Below are positions 43,378-52,107 of a DNA stretch of 64,000 nt, in pieces (the first letter of the stretch is position 1; each line of letters begins with the position of its first letter). The stretch spans positions 224,149 to 288,148 of the forward strand of contig CAVSQY010000002.1 of the NCBI GenBank assembly GCA_963730285.1, in the 5' to 3' direction. The notes below the pieces were generated by a model. The model ran no database searches. It was not told where the DNA came from and saw only the letters and a program-made list of their open reading frames with translations. The translations under genes were made by a program, and so were the position numbers. Origin of the DNA: JARDZU01 sp963730285 (lineage in GTDB: Bacteria > Actinomycetota > Acidimicrobiia > Spongiisociales > ZC4RG35).

Positions 43378-44808
43378 TCATGCCGCGCTACTCGCCTTGG
43401 TCAGCTCTGCGGCCTTTCGCTCCACGTCTTCGCGACCTCCGACCATGTAGAACGCTTGCTCCGGGTACTGGTCCATCTCTCCGTCCAGGACCGCCCTGAA
43501 GGCACCAATCGTCTCCTCCAATGGCGTGTAAACCCCCGCTTGGCCGGTGAACTGCTCGGCCACGAACATGGGCTGGGCAAAAAATCGCTGGATCCGCCGG
43601 GCCCGGCCCACCACCAGCTTGTCCTCCTCGGACAGCTCATCGATGCCCAGGATGGCGATGATGTCCTGGAGGTCCTTGTACCTCTGGAGCGTTCTCTGCA
43701 CCTCGGTCGCCACGAAGTAGTGGTCCGTGCCGACGATCTGGGGATCGAGTGCCCGACTGCTCGAGTCGAGTGGGTCCACTGCGGGGTAGATGCCGATCGC
43801 CGTGAGGGGCCGTGACAAAACCGTGGTGGCATCCAGGTGGGCGAAGGCGGCGTGGGGGGCCGGGTCGGTGATGTCGTCCGCCGGGACATAGATCGCCTGG
43901 AGGGAGGTGATGGATCGACCCTTGAGGGAAGTGATCCGCTCCTGGAGGAATCCCATCTCATCCGCCAGTGTCGGCTGATAGCCGACCTCCGACGGCATCC
44001 GCCCGAGCAGGGTCGAGACCTCCGAGCCTGCCTGGGTGAACCGGAAGATGTTGTCGATGAAGAGAAGGACATCCTGACGCTGGACGTCGCGGAAATACTC
44101 CGCCATGGTCAGCGCCGACAGGGCGACCCGGAGACGCACTCCCGGCGGCTCGTCCATCTGCCCGAAGACCAGCGCGGCCTTGTCGATGACACCCGATTCC
44201 TTCATCTCCAAGAACAGGTCCGTCCCCTCACGGGTCCGCTCGCCCACCCCGGCAAAGACGGACACACCACCGTGCTGGGTGGCGACCCGGTTGATCATCT
44301 CTTGGATCAGCACCGTCTTGCCCACCCCGGCACCGCCGAACAGGCCGATCTTCCCACCTTGTAGATACGGGCTGATCAAATCGAGGACTTTGATACCGGT
44401 CTCGAAGACCGTCTTTTGGGGCTCGACGTCCTCGAAAGCCGGTGGTGTCCGATGGATCGGCCATCTCGGCTCGGAGAAGTCCTGATCGGGCGCGTCGAGT
44501 GAGTCGCCCCAGACGTTGAAGATGTGACCCAGAGTTTGGTCGCCGACCGGCACAGTTATCGGACCACCCGTGTTGTGGACCTCGGCGCCGCGAGTCAAAC
44601 CGTCGGTGGGCGCCAGCGCGATTGCCCGGACTTTGTTCCCACCCAGGTGCTGGGCCACCTCTGCGATGACGTGCCTCTTCTCACCGCCGACGGTGAAGTC
44701 GACTGTGATGGCGAACAGGATCTCGGGCAGCTCATCGGGTGGAAACTCGACGTCGAACACCGGTCCGGCCACCTTGACGATCCGGCCGACGCTGGTGGCA
44801 TCACTCAT
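43378..44808 (-). CDS. atpD: ATP synthase F1 beta subunit
   Basis: 476-aa catalytic subunit. P-loop GGAGVGKT, the catalytic-Glu block GERTREGTDLF, VFGQMDEPPGVRLRVAL and ALDPQIVGTDHY-type C-terminal blocks are all present. Normal length. Lies 64 nt before atpC and 49 nt after atpG. Confidence 0.98.
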   Translation of the reverse strand: MSDATSVGRIVKVAGPVFDVEFPPDELPEILFAITVDFTVGGEKRHVIAEVAQHLGGNKVRAIALAPTDGLTRGAEVHNTGGPITVPVGDQTLGHIFNVWGDSLDAPDQDFSEPRWPIHRTPPAFEDVEPQKTVFETGIKVLDLISPYLQGGKIGLFGGAGVGKTVLIQEMINRVATQHGGVSVFAGVGERTREGTDLFLEMKESGVIDKAALVFGQMDEPPGVRLRVALSALTMAEYFRDVQRQDVLLFIDNIFRFTQAGSEVSTLLGRMPSEVGYQPTLADEMGFLQERITSLKGRSITSLQAIYVPADDITDPAPHAAFAHLDATTVLSRPLTAIGIYPAVDPLDSSSRALDPQIVGTDHYFVATEVQRTLQRYKDLQDIIAILGIDELSEEDKLVVGRARRIQRFFAQPMFVAEQFTGQAGVYTPLEETIGAFRAVLDGEMDQYPEQAFYMVGGREDVERKAAELTKASSAA

Positions 44809-44857
44809 TTGCTGTCTCCAATCGGGTTGTGTGGCTTACAGAGATGGTCCATGGCCT

Positions 44858-45739
44858 TCAGCCCTCGCTCAAGGCCTGAGCGCCACCGACGATCTCTGAG
44901 ATCGCGGTGGTGATCTCGGCCTGTCGGGCCCGGTTTGCCTGGACGCGGAGGACCCTTATCAGGTCCTCGGCATTGTCGGTTGCCGCCTTCATGGCACGAC
45001 GCCGTGCGCTGTGCTCAGAGGCCGAAGCCTCCAGCAGCATGTTGAAGACCGTGGCCTCCACGTATCGGGGCAGGAGTCGGTCGAGGATCTCCGAGGGCGA
45101 GGGCTCGAACTCGTACGAGATCTTGTGGGATCTCTCTTGCTCATCCATCTCGGGGGGAGTGATGGGGAGAAGCTCGAGATGAGTGGGCACCTGGTTGAGA
45201 GCGGACTTGTACATGGTGAAGGTCGCCTCCAAAGAGTCGATCTGGTCCATGGCAAATGCAGCCAGGACGGTGTTGGCGATCGCCCGAGCATCGCCATAGC
45301 CGGGGGTATCGGTGACACCAAGATATGAGCTCTCGATCCGGTACCCGCGATAGCGGAAGTAGGCCTGGGCCTTCTTGCCCACCGCATAGAGGATGACGTC
45401 CTTGCCTTCCCTATCGAGCAGGCGGATTCTGTTCTCGGCGAGGCGGATCACATTGGACGCATACGAGCCGGCCAGCCCGCGGTCCGATGAGACGATGAGC
45501 AATCCGACCGTCCTGATCTGGCGATGCTCCAACAACGGATGAGTCATCCCGCCGCCGGCCGCCCCCACGTTCTCGATGACTTCAATCAACTTCTCGGTAT
45601 AGGGCTTCGATGCTTTCACCCGAGCCTGAGCCTTGGGGATCCGGCTCGTGGAGATCAACTCCATGGCGCGGGTGATCTTCTTGATCGCCTCGACGCTCTT
45701 GATGCGCCGTCGAGTGTCGCGTAACTGGGCTGAAGCCAT
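44858..45739 (-). CDS. atpG: ATP synthase F1 gamma subunit
   Basis: 293-aa central stalk subunit. N-terminal coiled-coil RRRIKSVEAIKKITRAMELIS, GLLIVSSDRGLAGSYASNVI and the C-terminal helix ASEHSARRRAMKAATDNAEDLI are typical. Starts 9 nt after the atpA stop. Confidence 0.97.
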   Translation of the reverse strand: MASAQLRDTRRRIKSVEAIKKITRAMELISTSRIPKAQARVKASKPYTEKLIEVIENVGAAGGGMTHPLLEHRQIRTVGLLIVSSDRGLAGSYASNVIRLAENRIRLLDREGKDVILYAVGKKAQAYFRYRGYRIESSYLGVTDTPGYGDARAIANTVLAAFAMDQIDSLEATFTMYKSALNQVPTHLELLPITPPEMDEQERSHKISYEFEPSPSEILDRLLPRYVEATVFNMLLEASASEHSARRRAMKAATDNAEDLIRVLRVQANRARQAEITTAISEIVGGAQALSEG

Positions 45740-45748
45740 GAGGCCCCG

Positions 45749-47290
45749 CTACTCCTCGACCCCGGAGCCCTCGAACGTCTCCTTGAACTCTTCTATCGCC
45801 GACTTCATCGCCGACTCTTCGGGAAGCTTGCCGGTGTCCCTGATCTCGGTCAGCAGACCCGGGTATCGGCCCCGGCAGAAGTCGCGAAGCTCCGTCTCGA
45901 AGCGCCGGATGTCGTCGAGGGCCACATCGTCGGTGTGCCCTTCGGTCACCGCATAGATGGAGAGGACCTGCTCCTCCACCGGCATTGGCTCGAACTGGGG
46001 CTGCTTCAGGATCTCGACGACCCGACGGCCACGCTCCAGCTGTGCCAGAGACGTCGCGTCCAGCTCGGAGCCGAATTCGGCGAAGGCGGCGAGCTCTCGG
46101 AACTGGGCCAGATTGAGGCGCAAGGGCCCGGCGATCTTCCGCATGGCCGAAACCTGAGCGGCGCCACCGACGCGAGAGACCGATGTGCCGGCGTTGAGCG
46201 CGGGCCGGATCCCCTGGTAGAAGAGATCGGACTCGAGGAAACATTGCCCGTCCGTGATCGAGATCACGTTGGTCGGTATGTACGCCGAGATGTCATTGGC
46301 CTTGGTTTCGATGACAGGGAGGCCGGTCAATGAGCCTGCGCCGAGATCGTCCGACATCTTGGCGCAACGCTCCAGGAGGCGGCTGTGAAGATAGAAGACG
46401 TCACCAGGGTATGCCTCGCGGCCTGGCGGCCGACGCAACAGGAGTGAGATCTCGCGGTAGGCGACAGCCTGCTTCGAGAGGTCGTCGAACATGACCAGGG
46501 CGTGCTCGCCCTTGTACATCCAGTATTGCCCGATGGCCGATCCGGCATAAGGGGCGTACATCTGAAGGGCCGGGGCAGAGGAGGCCGGGGCATTCACCAC
46601 GACCGTGTACTCCATGGCGCCGTGCTCTTCGAGTGTGTCTACGATCTCCGCCACCGTCGACGCCTTCTGGCCGATGGCCACGTAGATGCATTTCACCTCG
46701 TCTTTGGTGCCCTGATTCACCTTCTGATTGATGATGGTGTCGACCAGGATGGCGGTCTTCCCGGTCTGGCGGTCACCGATGATCAGCTGTCTCTGGCCAC
46801 GCCCGATGGGAGTCATCGAGTCGATTGCCTTGATGCCTGTCTGGAGCGGCTCAGTGACAGGCTGGCGTTCGACCACTGAAGGTGCCTGGGTCTCGAGTAG
46901 CCGACGCTCAGTGGTGTCTATGGGCCCCTTGCCGTCGAGCGGGCTGCCCAGGGGATCGACGACGCGTCCCAGAAGCGCATCCCCAACGGGGACAGAGAGC
47001 ACGGTCCCGGTCTGCTTGACCGGGTCGCCCTCCTGCACGTGGCTCGCCTCACCGAGCAGCACGACACCGAGGTCGTCCTCGTCGATATTCAGCGTGACAC
47101 CGGTTAGTCCGCCGGGAAACTCCAGCAACTCGGATGCCATCACGTTGGGAAGGCCTTCGACTCGGGCGACACCGTCGGCGATCGAGGTCACATAGCCAAC
47201 GGTCTCCTTGTCGACTTCGGGCTTCCAGCCCGAGAGCTGGTCCCGAAGTGTCTTCGTGATCTGATCGGAAGTGATGGTCAAATCAGGCAT
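45749..47290 (-). CDS. atpA: ATP synthase F1 alpha subunit
   Basis: 513-aa non-catalytic nucleotide-binding subunit. P-loop GDRQTGKT, the conserved VYVAIGQKASTVA-type block, RPPGREAYPGDVFYLHSRLLER and NVISITDGQ with downstream PALNAGTSVSRVGGAAQ are diagnostic. Lies between atpH (8 nt) and atpG (9 nt). Confidence 0.98.
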   Translation of the reverse strand: MPDLTITSDQITKTLRDQLSGWKPEVDKETVGYVTSIADGVARVEGLPNVMASELLEFPGGLTGVTLNIDEDDLGVVLLGEASHVQEGDPVKQTGTVLSVPVGDALLGRVVDPLGSPLDGKGPIDTTERRLLETQAPSVVERQPVTEPLQTGIKAIDSMTPIGRGQRQLIIGDRQTGKTAILVDTIINQKVNQGTKDEVKCIYVAIGQKASTVAEIVDTLEEHGAMEYTVVVNAPASSAPALQMYAPYAGSAIGQYWMYKGEHALVMFDDLSKQAVAYREISLLLRRPPGREAYPGDVFYLHSRLLERCAKMSDDLGAGSLTGLPVIETKANDISAYIPTNVISITDGQCFLESDLFYQGIRPALNAGTSVSRVGGAAQVSAMRKIAGPLRLNLAQFRELAAFAEFGSELDATSLAQLERGRRVVEILKQPQFEPMPVEEQVLSIYAVTEGHTDDVALDDIRRFETELRDFCRGRYPGLLTEIRDTGKLPEESAMKSAIEEFKETFEGSGVEE

Positions 47291-47298
47291 TTCTCTCC

Positions 47299-47832
47299 TC
47301 AGCGACTCTGCACGGCTTGGCGAAGTGACTCGACCCTGTGGGCGAGGCTGCCATCGATGACCTGGTCACCGACCCGGGCAACGATCCCTCCAAGCACGGA
47401 TGGGTCGACGATGACTTTCACCTCGACGCTCTTGCCGGTGGCTTTGCCTAGAGCCGTGGCGAGGCGCTCGACGGTGGCATCGTCCAAAGGCACCGCCGAC
47501 CTGACCTCGGCGACTGCCTTGGAGCGAGTGGCGACTGCCGCCTCCACGAAAGCCTTGGCTATGGCGGGGATCTCCGAAGCGCGGCCCTGGGACACGATGA
47601 ACTGGACCAGACCAACCGTGAGAGAAGAAGCGCGGCCATCGATCAGGTCATCGATGATGCCCTGCTTCTTGTCCACGGGGAGTTGGGGATCTGTGAGCGT
47701 CGATCTCAGCTCGGCTGAGCCGCCCATGGCCTGGCCGACGGCCAGGAACTCGGTCTCGACCTTCTCCAACTGACCCTCGGCTCGCGCCAACTCGAGCACG
47801 GCGTTGGCGTATCCGGTGATCCGGTCGTCCAT
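47299..47832 (-). CDS. atpH: ATP synthase delta subunit
   Basis: 177-aa peripheral-stalk OSCP/delta subunit: N-terminal helical domain (RITGYANAVLELARAEG, LTDPQLPVDKKQGIIDDLI) and C-terminal KSVEVKVIVDPSVLGGIVARVGDQVIDGS block (read as PSVLGGIVARVGD). It starts immediately after the atpF stop. Confidence 0.95.
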   Translation of the reverse strand: MDDRITGYANAVLELARAEGQLEKVETEFLAVGQAMGGSAELRSTLTDPQLPVDKKQGIIDDLIDGRASSLTVGLVQFIVSQGRASEIPAIAKAFVEAAVATRSKAVAEVRSAVPLDDATVERLATALGKATGKSVEVKVIVDPSVLGGIVARVGDQVIDGSLAHRVESLRQAVQSR

Positions 47833-48384
47833 CTATAGCCTTTCCAGGTCGGCCAGGTAACGCTCGACCAGGTCCTTTTGGATCTTGTCGTCGAGCGACT
47901 CGCCGACGATCTTCTCGGCCAGCTGGACCGAGATCTCACCGACCTCGCGACGCGCTTCCACCAAGGCCCGCTCCTTCTCCGTGCCGGCTTCTTCACGCGC
48001 CTTGGCAAGGATCTGGCTGGCCTCTTCGTTGGTCCTGGCCAACGTGTCGGCCTTGAGCTGTTCAGCCTGGGACCGGGCATCCTCGATGATCCGGGACCCC
48101 TCGGCCTTGGCTTCTGCGAGCTGTGCCTTGTAATCCGCCAGGAGGCTCTCGGCCTCCATCTTGACCGCCTCGGCCTCGGAAAGCTGTCCGGTGACCGCCT
48201 GCTGACGCGCCTCGAGGGTCTTGTTGATGGTTGGCAGGGCCCACTTCCACACGAAGAAGAACACGATGGCGAAGGCGATGATCCCGGCGATCAGCTCCGC
48301 AGGCTCGGGCAACACGAGACTGAGCCCCGAGCTCCCTCCCTCTTCCTGGGCGACGATCACGGCCGCGGCGGTCAACAGATGCAT
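47833..48384 (-). CDS. atpF: ATP synthase Fo b subunit
   Basis: 183 aa from the ATG at 48384, which has AGGTGA 5 nt upstream; the GTG 9 nt earlier at 48393 is the alternative. One transmembrane helix (~31-50, IIAFAIVFFFVWKWALP) is followed by a long charged helix for the peripheral stalk. A hydrophobic N-terminus precedes it, as often in actinobacterial b subunits. Confidence 0.95.
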   Translation of the reverse strand: MHLLTAAAVIVAQEEGGSSGLSLVLPEPAELIAGIIAFAIVFFFVWKWALPTINKTLEARQQAVTGQLSEAEAVKMEAESLLADYKAQLAEAKAEGSRIIEDARSQAEQLKADTLARTNEEASQILAKAREEAGTEKERALVEARREVGEISVQLAEKIVGESLDDKIQKDLVERYLADLERL

Positions 48385-48393
48385 GTCGATCAC

Positions 48394-48618
48394 CTAGGCG
48401 ATGAAGAAGAGGACGAAGCCGATCAGGGCCAGCGCCTCGGTGAATGCGATACCCAGGAACATGGTGGCTCGGATCGTCCCCTGCATCTCGGGTTGACGCG
48501 CCATGGCGGTGATCGCATTACCCGCGACGATGCCGATGCCGATGCCCGGGCCGATGGCCCCAAGCCCATAACCGACCAAGGCGATGGCTCCCTTGAGGAG
48601 CTCGATATTGCCTTCCAT
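48394..48618 (-). CDS. atpE: ATP synthase Fo c subunit
   Basis: 74-aa c-ring subunit, embedded in a longer open frame whose upstream part is the shadow of atpB. Two transmembrane helices with the Gly-rich GLGAIGPGIGIGIVAG, the RQP loop (41-43) and the ion-carrying Glu61 in FTEALALIGF. No Na+-type Gln is seen in helix 1, so proton coupling is likely. Confidence 0.95.
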   Translation of the reverse strand: MEGNIELLKGAIALVGYGLGAIGPGIGIGIVAGNAITAMARQPEMQGTIRATMFLGIAFTEALALIGFVLFFIA

Positions 48619-48632
48619 ATTTCTATATCTCC

Positions 48633-49448
48633 TTAGTGCTCGAAGTGGATCGACGACTCGATGTAGACAGCGGTCAAGAGGGTGAAGATGTATGCCTGAA
48701 GGATGGCGACGACGATCTCGAACACATATATGAACAGGCCGAACGCGAACCACGGCACACCGATCAGGCTGCGTGCGCCGATGTCGCCAACGGCTGCGAT
48801 GAAGATGACGCCGGACCCGAGCAGGAGCGTGAGCATCAAGTGCCCGGCGACCATGTTGGCGAAAAGCCGGACGGCCAGTGTGAACGGCCGCAGGAAGAAG
48901 ACCGACACGAGCTCGATCAGCCCCACCAGCCAGCGAAGGCCAACCGGGACGTGACGAGGCCAGGCGGTGTCGATGAGATACCGGAAGTTGTTCTTGCCAA
49001 ATCCCACGATCAAGAAGACGAAGTAGGTGACGAGCGCCAGGAACAGCGGTATGGCCATCCGGGAGTTGATCGGGAAGTTGATGAACGGGGTCACCTCGAA
49101 GAGATTGCCGACCAGGATGAAGAGGAAGATGGACACCAGGTAGGGCAGGTACCTGAGCGACTCCGGCCCGATGATGCCCCGCCCGACGTCGTCCCTGACG
49201 AAACCAATCAACGACTCGACGATGACATTGAACTTGGAGGGCACGAGCCGCCGATCGCGTAGACCGAAGTACAAGAGCCCCACCACCAGGACCGCGGCAA
49301 ACAACATTAGGAATGTGGTCCGGGTGAAGTTCAGGCCACCGACGCTGAACCACGTGTCGAACTCGAAGAGGTCATTGACATTGGCCGGTGCGCAGATGAC
49401 GGCATTGGCCGTGTCGCACTCAGCGGCGAGGATCATCATCGGCGCCAA
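48633..49448 (-). CDS. atpB: ATP synthase Fo a subunit
   Basis: 271-aa integral membrane stator subunit. The essential Arg lies in LAVRLFANMVAGHLML, and the C-terminal FIYVFEIVVAILQAYIFTLLTAVYI helix is diagnostic (read as FEIVVAILQAYIFTLL). Met1 or Met4/Met5 may be the true start. Overlaps the atpI-like gene by 13 nt and precedes atpE by 14 nt. Confidence 0.96.
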   Translation of the reverse strand: MAPMMILAAECDTANAVICAPANVNDLFEFDTWFSVGGLNFTRTTFLMLFAAVLVVGLLYFGLRDRRLVPSKFNVIVESLIGFVRDDVGRGIIGPESLRYLPYLVSIFLFILVGNLFEVTPFINFPINSRMAIPLFLALVTYFVFLIVGFGKNNFRYLIDTAWPRHVPVGLRWLVGLIELVSVFFLRPFTLAVRLFANMVAGHLMLTLLLGSGVIFIAAVGDIGARSLIGVPWFAFGLFIYVFEIVVAILQAYIFTLLTAVYIESSIHFEH

Positions 49449-49864
49449 CTCAACTCCCTATCCCTTCCCTTGCTGAACGACACTGCTTCCCAGGTCAGCA
49501 ATGCGAAATACGCGACCACTGCCGATATCCCGAACGCCAGCCGATCGACGTCAACGGCATTGGCGATGACATAGACCGCGCCGATGAACAGACCGAGACG
49601 AAGGAAGAAACCGATCAGAGCGGCGGCATGATAGGCCTGGAGGCTGATGCTTGCCGAAATCGACAGTATCGCCCCAGCGAGAAGGAAATTGGCCACCACG
49701 ACCACGATCCCGAGGGCCGAGCTCCAGGCGCCATCCCAACCGCGCAACAGCCAGGAGGCCAATATCACGACAGGGGCCACGTACACGCCGCGCATGACCG
49801 TGTGCCTGGCAATGGTGAGCTCTATCCCCGACGACACGCCGGTCTCCACCTTCTCAACGTTCAC
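49436..49864 (-). CDS. AtpI-like ATP synthase accessory membrane protein
   Basis: 142 aa with four hydrophobic segments (about 24-42, 48-68, 78-100, 106-125) ahead of atpB, the position of the atpI gene. The ALIGFFLRLGLFIGAVYVI helix resembles the ATP synthase subunit I family. Overlaps both neighbours (11 and 13 nt). Supposed to help c-ring assembly. Confidence 0.78.
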   Translation of the reverse strand: MNVEKVETGVSSGIELTIARHTVMRGVYVAPVVILASWLLRGWDGAWSSALGIVVVVANFLLAGAILSISASISLQAYHAAALIGFFLRLGLFIGAVYVIANAVDVDRLAFGISAVVAYFALLTWEAVSFSKGRDRELSWRR

Positions 49865-50090
49865 TGGCGCCCTCGTCCATCTTGGAGTAGTGCCACATGT
49901 TCATGAAGCCCGAGTAGGACCCGAGGAGGATTCCCAGAACCACCAGCCAGGGAGTGGTGCCCAGCCAATGATCGGCCAGCAATCCGAGGAGGGTGCCCGA
50001 GAGAATCGAACCGACGAATGAGCCACCACGCAGCCAACCGTCGTTGACGGCGCGCCCGATCTGTTGGTGGGGAGACTGCTGGTATTTCAT
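49854..50090 (-). CDS. AtpZ/AtpI-type small membrane protein
   Basis: 78 aa with two transmembrane helices (about 24-42, 47-66): GGSFVGSILSGTLLGLLADHWLGTTPWLVVLGILLGSYSGFMNM, in which GTLLGLLADHWLGT and LLGSYSGF are the AtpZ/AtpI signature (putative Mg2+/Ca2+ uptake or assembly factor). First gene of the ATP synthase operon, directly behind the Rex-like operator. Confidence 0.85.
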   Translation of the reverse strand: MKYQQSPHQQIGRAVNDGWLRGGSFVGSILSGTLLGLLADHWLGTTPWLVVLGILLGSYSGFMNMWHYSKMDEGASER

Positions 50091-50114
50091 CGGGTGTGAG
50101 ATAGATCGCTCGGC

Positions 50115-50132
50115 TTGTGAATTCTTTCACAA
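50115..50132 (-). promoter_or_regulatory. Rex-like operator at the ATP synthase promoter
   Basis: TTGTGAATTCTTTCACAA: perfect 7-bp arms TTGTGAA / TTCACAA with a 4-nt spacer, the consensus arrangement of the NADH-sensing repressor Rex. It begins directly downstream of the -10 box, covering the expected transcription start. In Streptomyces coelicolor Rex is known to control respiratory operons including the atp operon, so the call fits known biology; no rex gene is in this window. Confidence 0.8.
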
Positions 50133-50161
50133 AGTCTAGGGATGGCTCTTTGACGGGACAA
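50133..50161 (-). promoter_or_regulatory. ATP synthase operon promoter
   Basis: On the minus strand TTGTCC (complement of 50156-50161), a 17-nt spacer and TAGACT (complement of 50133-50138) form a good sigma-70-type promoter about 45 nt upstream of the first operon gene. Confidence 0.65.
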
Positions 50162-50224
50162 ATCGACCCTAGCAGTCTGGATATCGCGCTACGCGGGTGA
50201 CCCGGAGTTGGGTCCGATCTTCCA

Positions 50225-51496
50225 TCAGACATGGCCTGCGAAGTCGTGCGGGTAGGGGGGAAACGAGGCTGCCAAGGCCCCCACCTCTGCCGCGACCTCG
50301 GACAAGGCCACAGAAGATTCGCGTTCCCTGAGGGCTCGGACGATGAGACGCGCCACCTGCGTCGCCTCGTCTTCCTTCATCCCCTGGGTCGTCATGGCCG
50401 GCGTGCCGATCCGCAGGCCGGAAGCCCGGAACGGGGGTCGAGGGTCAAAGGGGATCGTGTTGAAGTTCAAGGTGATCCCCACACCATCCAGCATGCGAGC
50501 GGCGTCCTTGCCGGTCAAGTCCGGGTCCACCGAACGGAGATCCACCAAGAACATGTGATTGTCGGTGCCACCTGAGACAACCCGAACGCCCTCATCGACG
50601 ATGGTGGCCGCCATGGCCGCAGCATTGGCCACGATCTGCTCTGTGTATTCGTGGAAGGCCGGTCTGGCGGCCTCAGCAAAACAAACGGCCTTGGCGGCGA
50701 TCTGACTTTCGATCGGCCCACCTTGCGCATTGGGGAACACGGCCTTGTCGATGGTCTTTGCATGCTCCTCGGTGCTGAGGATCAGCCCCCCGCGTGGGCC
50801 GCGCAGAGCCTTGTGTGTGGTGCCCGTGACGATGTCGGCGAGTGGTACCGGGGAAGGGTGTGACTTGCCCGCCACCAAGCCGATGAAGTGGGCGGCATCG
50901 ACCATGAAGATGGCGCCGACCTCGTCAGCGATGGATCGGAATCCCTCGTAGTCGAGCTTTCTCGAGTAGGCGGAATACCCGGCGAGGACGATCTTCGGCT
51001 TGTGCTCCCGGGCGAGCGACCGCACCTCATCCATGTCGATGAGCTCGGTCTCGGGGTCGACCCCATAGGCCACGAAGTCGTAGTAGAGACCGGAGAAGTT
51101 GACGGGGGACCCGTGGGTCAGGTGCCCGCCTTGGTCGAGGCGCATCCCCAGCACCTTGTCACCAGGCTCGAGAAGAGAGAAGTAGACCCCCATGTTGGCC
51201 TGGGCGCCGGAGTGAGATTGGACGTTGGCATGACCCGCGTCGAACAGCTCCTTGGCCCGGTCGACGGCCAACTGCTCCATTTCATCGACCACCTGACAGC
51301 CCTCGTAGTAACGCCGTCCGGGGTAACCCTCGGCGTATTTGTTGGTGAACACGGAGCCCGAGGCGGCCATGACGGCCGGCGAGGCGAAGTTCTCCGATGC
51401 GATGAGGTGGATGTGGCTGTTCTGGCGTTCCAGGTCTTTGCGGATGAGCCCGGCAATGGCCGGGTCGATCTGCTCCAGTGGGTCCATGGAGATCAT
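50225..51496 (-). CDS. glyA: Serine hydroxymethyltransferase
   Basis: PLP enzyme that interconverts serine and glycine with tetrahydrofolate. 423 aa from the ATG giving MISMDPLEQIDP (ATG at 51487 is possible); a further in-frame 18-residue extension reaches into tsaC and is not family-like. PLP-binding VTGTTHKALRGPRGG with its Lys, ENFASPAVMAASGS and YPGRRYYEGC are diagnostic. Downstream of prmC-tsaC. Confidence 0.96.
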   Translation of the reverse strand: MISMDPLEQIDPAIAGLIRKDLERQNSHIHLIASENFASPAVMAASGSVFTNKYAEGYPGRRYYEGCQVVDEMEQLAVDRAKELFDAGHANVQSHSGAQANMGVYFSLLEPGDKVLGMRLDQGGHLTHGSPVNFSGLYYDFVAYGVDPETELIDMDEVRSLAREHKPKIVLAGYSAYSRKLDYEGFRSIADEVGAIFMVDAAHFIGLVAGKSHPSPVPLADIVTGTTHKALRGPRGGLILSTEEHAKTIDKAVFPNAQGGPIESQIAAKAVCFAEAARPAFHEYTEQIVANAAAMAATIVDEGVRVVSGGTDNHMFLVDLRSVDPDLTGKDAARMLDGVGITLNFNTIPFDPRPPFRASGLRIGTPAMTTQGMKEDEATQVARLIVRALRERESSVALSEVAAEVGALAASFPPYPHDFAGHV

Positions 51497-51546
51497 GAGC
51501 CGAGGGTAACTCCCGTGAGGGGCCCAACCTCCGCGCGCGCCGCAGA

Positions 51547-52107
51547 TCAAAGCGAAACAGGCCCCTGACGCAGGATCACCATCTCGCCGCCCGTGACATC
51601 GACGACCGTCGAGCCCTCACCTCCGGGGCAATGGCCTTCCAGGTACACGGCCACTCGGGAGCCAAAGATCGACCTTGCCTCCCGATCATCGAGCGTCTCC
51701 GGCTGACCGCTCAGGTTGGCCGACGTGACCGCCATCGGACCGGCCTCAACGAGCAATTCCAACGCGGCCTCATGGTCGGGAACCCGAATGCCAATAGTCC
51801 TCCGCTGTGCATCTCCGACCCAATCGGCCAGTATCACGCGGGGCCTGACCACCAGGGTCAGGGCACCCGGCCAGAAACGCGTGGCGAGAGCGACAGCCGG
51901 TCCCTGGATGTCGGCCAGCTCGAGCGCCTGCGACATGTCGGCCACCAGGATCCCAACCGGCTTGCCCTCGGGGCGGCCCTTGATATCGAAGAGCCGGGCG
52001 ACTGCCGACTCGTTGAGCGGGTCGACGCCGATCCCATAGACCGTGTCGGTGGGCATTCCAACCACTTCTCCGGAGCGGACCGCCTCCACGGCCGGCGGAA
52101 CGCTCAC
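51547..52107 (-). CDS. tsaC: L-threonylcarbamoyladenylate synthase (Sua5/YrdC family)
   Basis: 186-aa YrdC-fold enzyme that makes threonylcarbamoyl-AMP for tRNA t6A37. GEVVGMPTDTVYGIG with the nucleotide/Thr pocket, KGRPEGKPVGILV, FWPGALTLVV and MAVTSANLSGQP are complete. No Sua5 C-terminal domain. Start overlaps the prmC stop (ATGA). Confidence 0.95.
   Translation of the reverse strand: MSVPPAVEAVRSGEVVGMPTDTVYGIGVDPLNESAVARLFDIKGRPEGKPVGILVADMSQALELADIQGPAVALATRFWPGALTLVVRPRVILADWVGDAQRRTIGIRVPDHEAALELLVEAGPMAVTSANLSGQPETLDDREARSIFGSRVAVYLEGHCPGGEGSTVVDVTGGEMVILRQGPVSL

Noticed and set aside
48619..49353. Long open frame upstream of atpE in the same frame
   Set aside because: Arg-rich shadow of atpB; only the last 74 codons are the c subunit.
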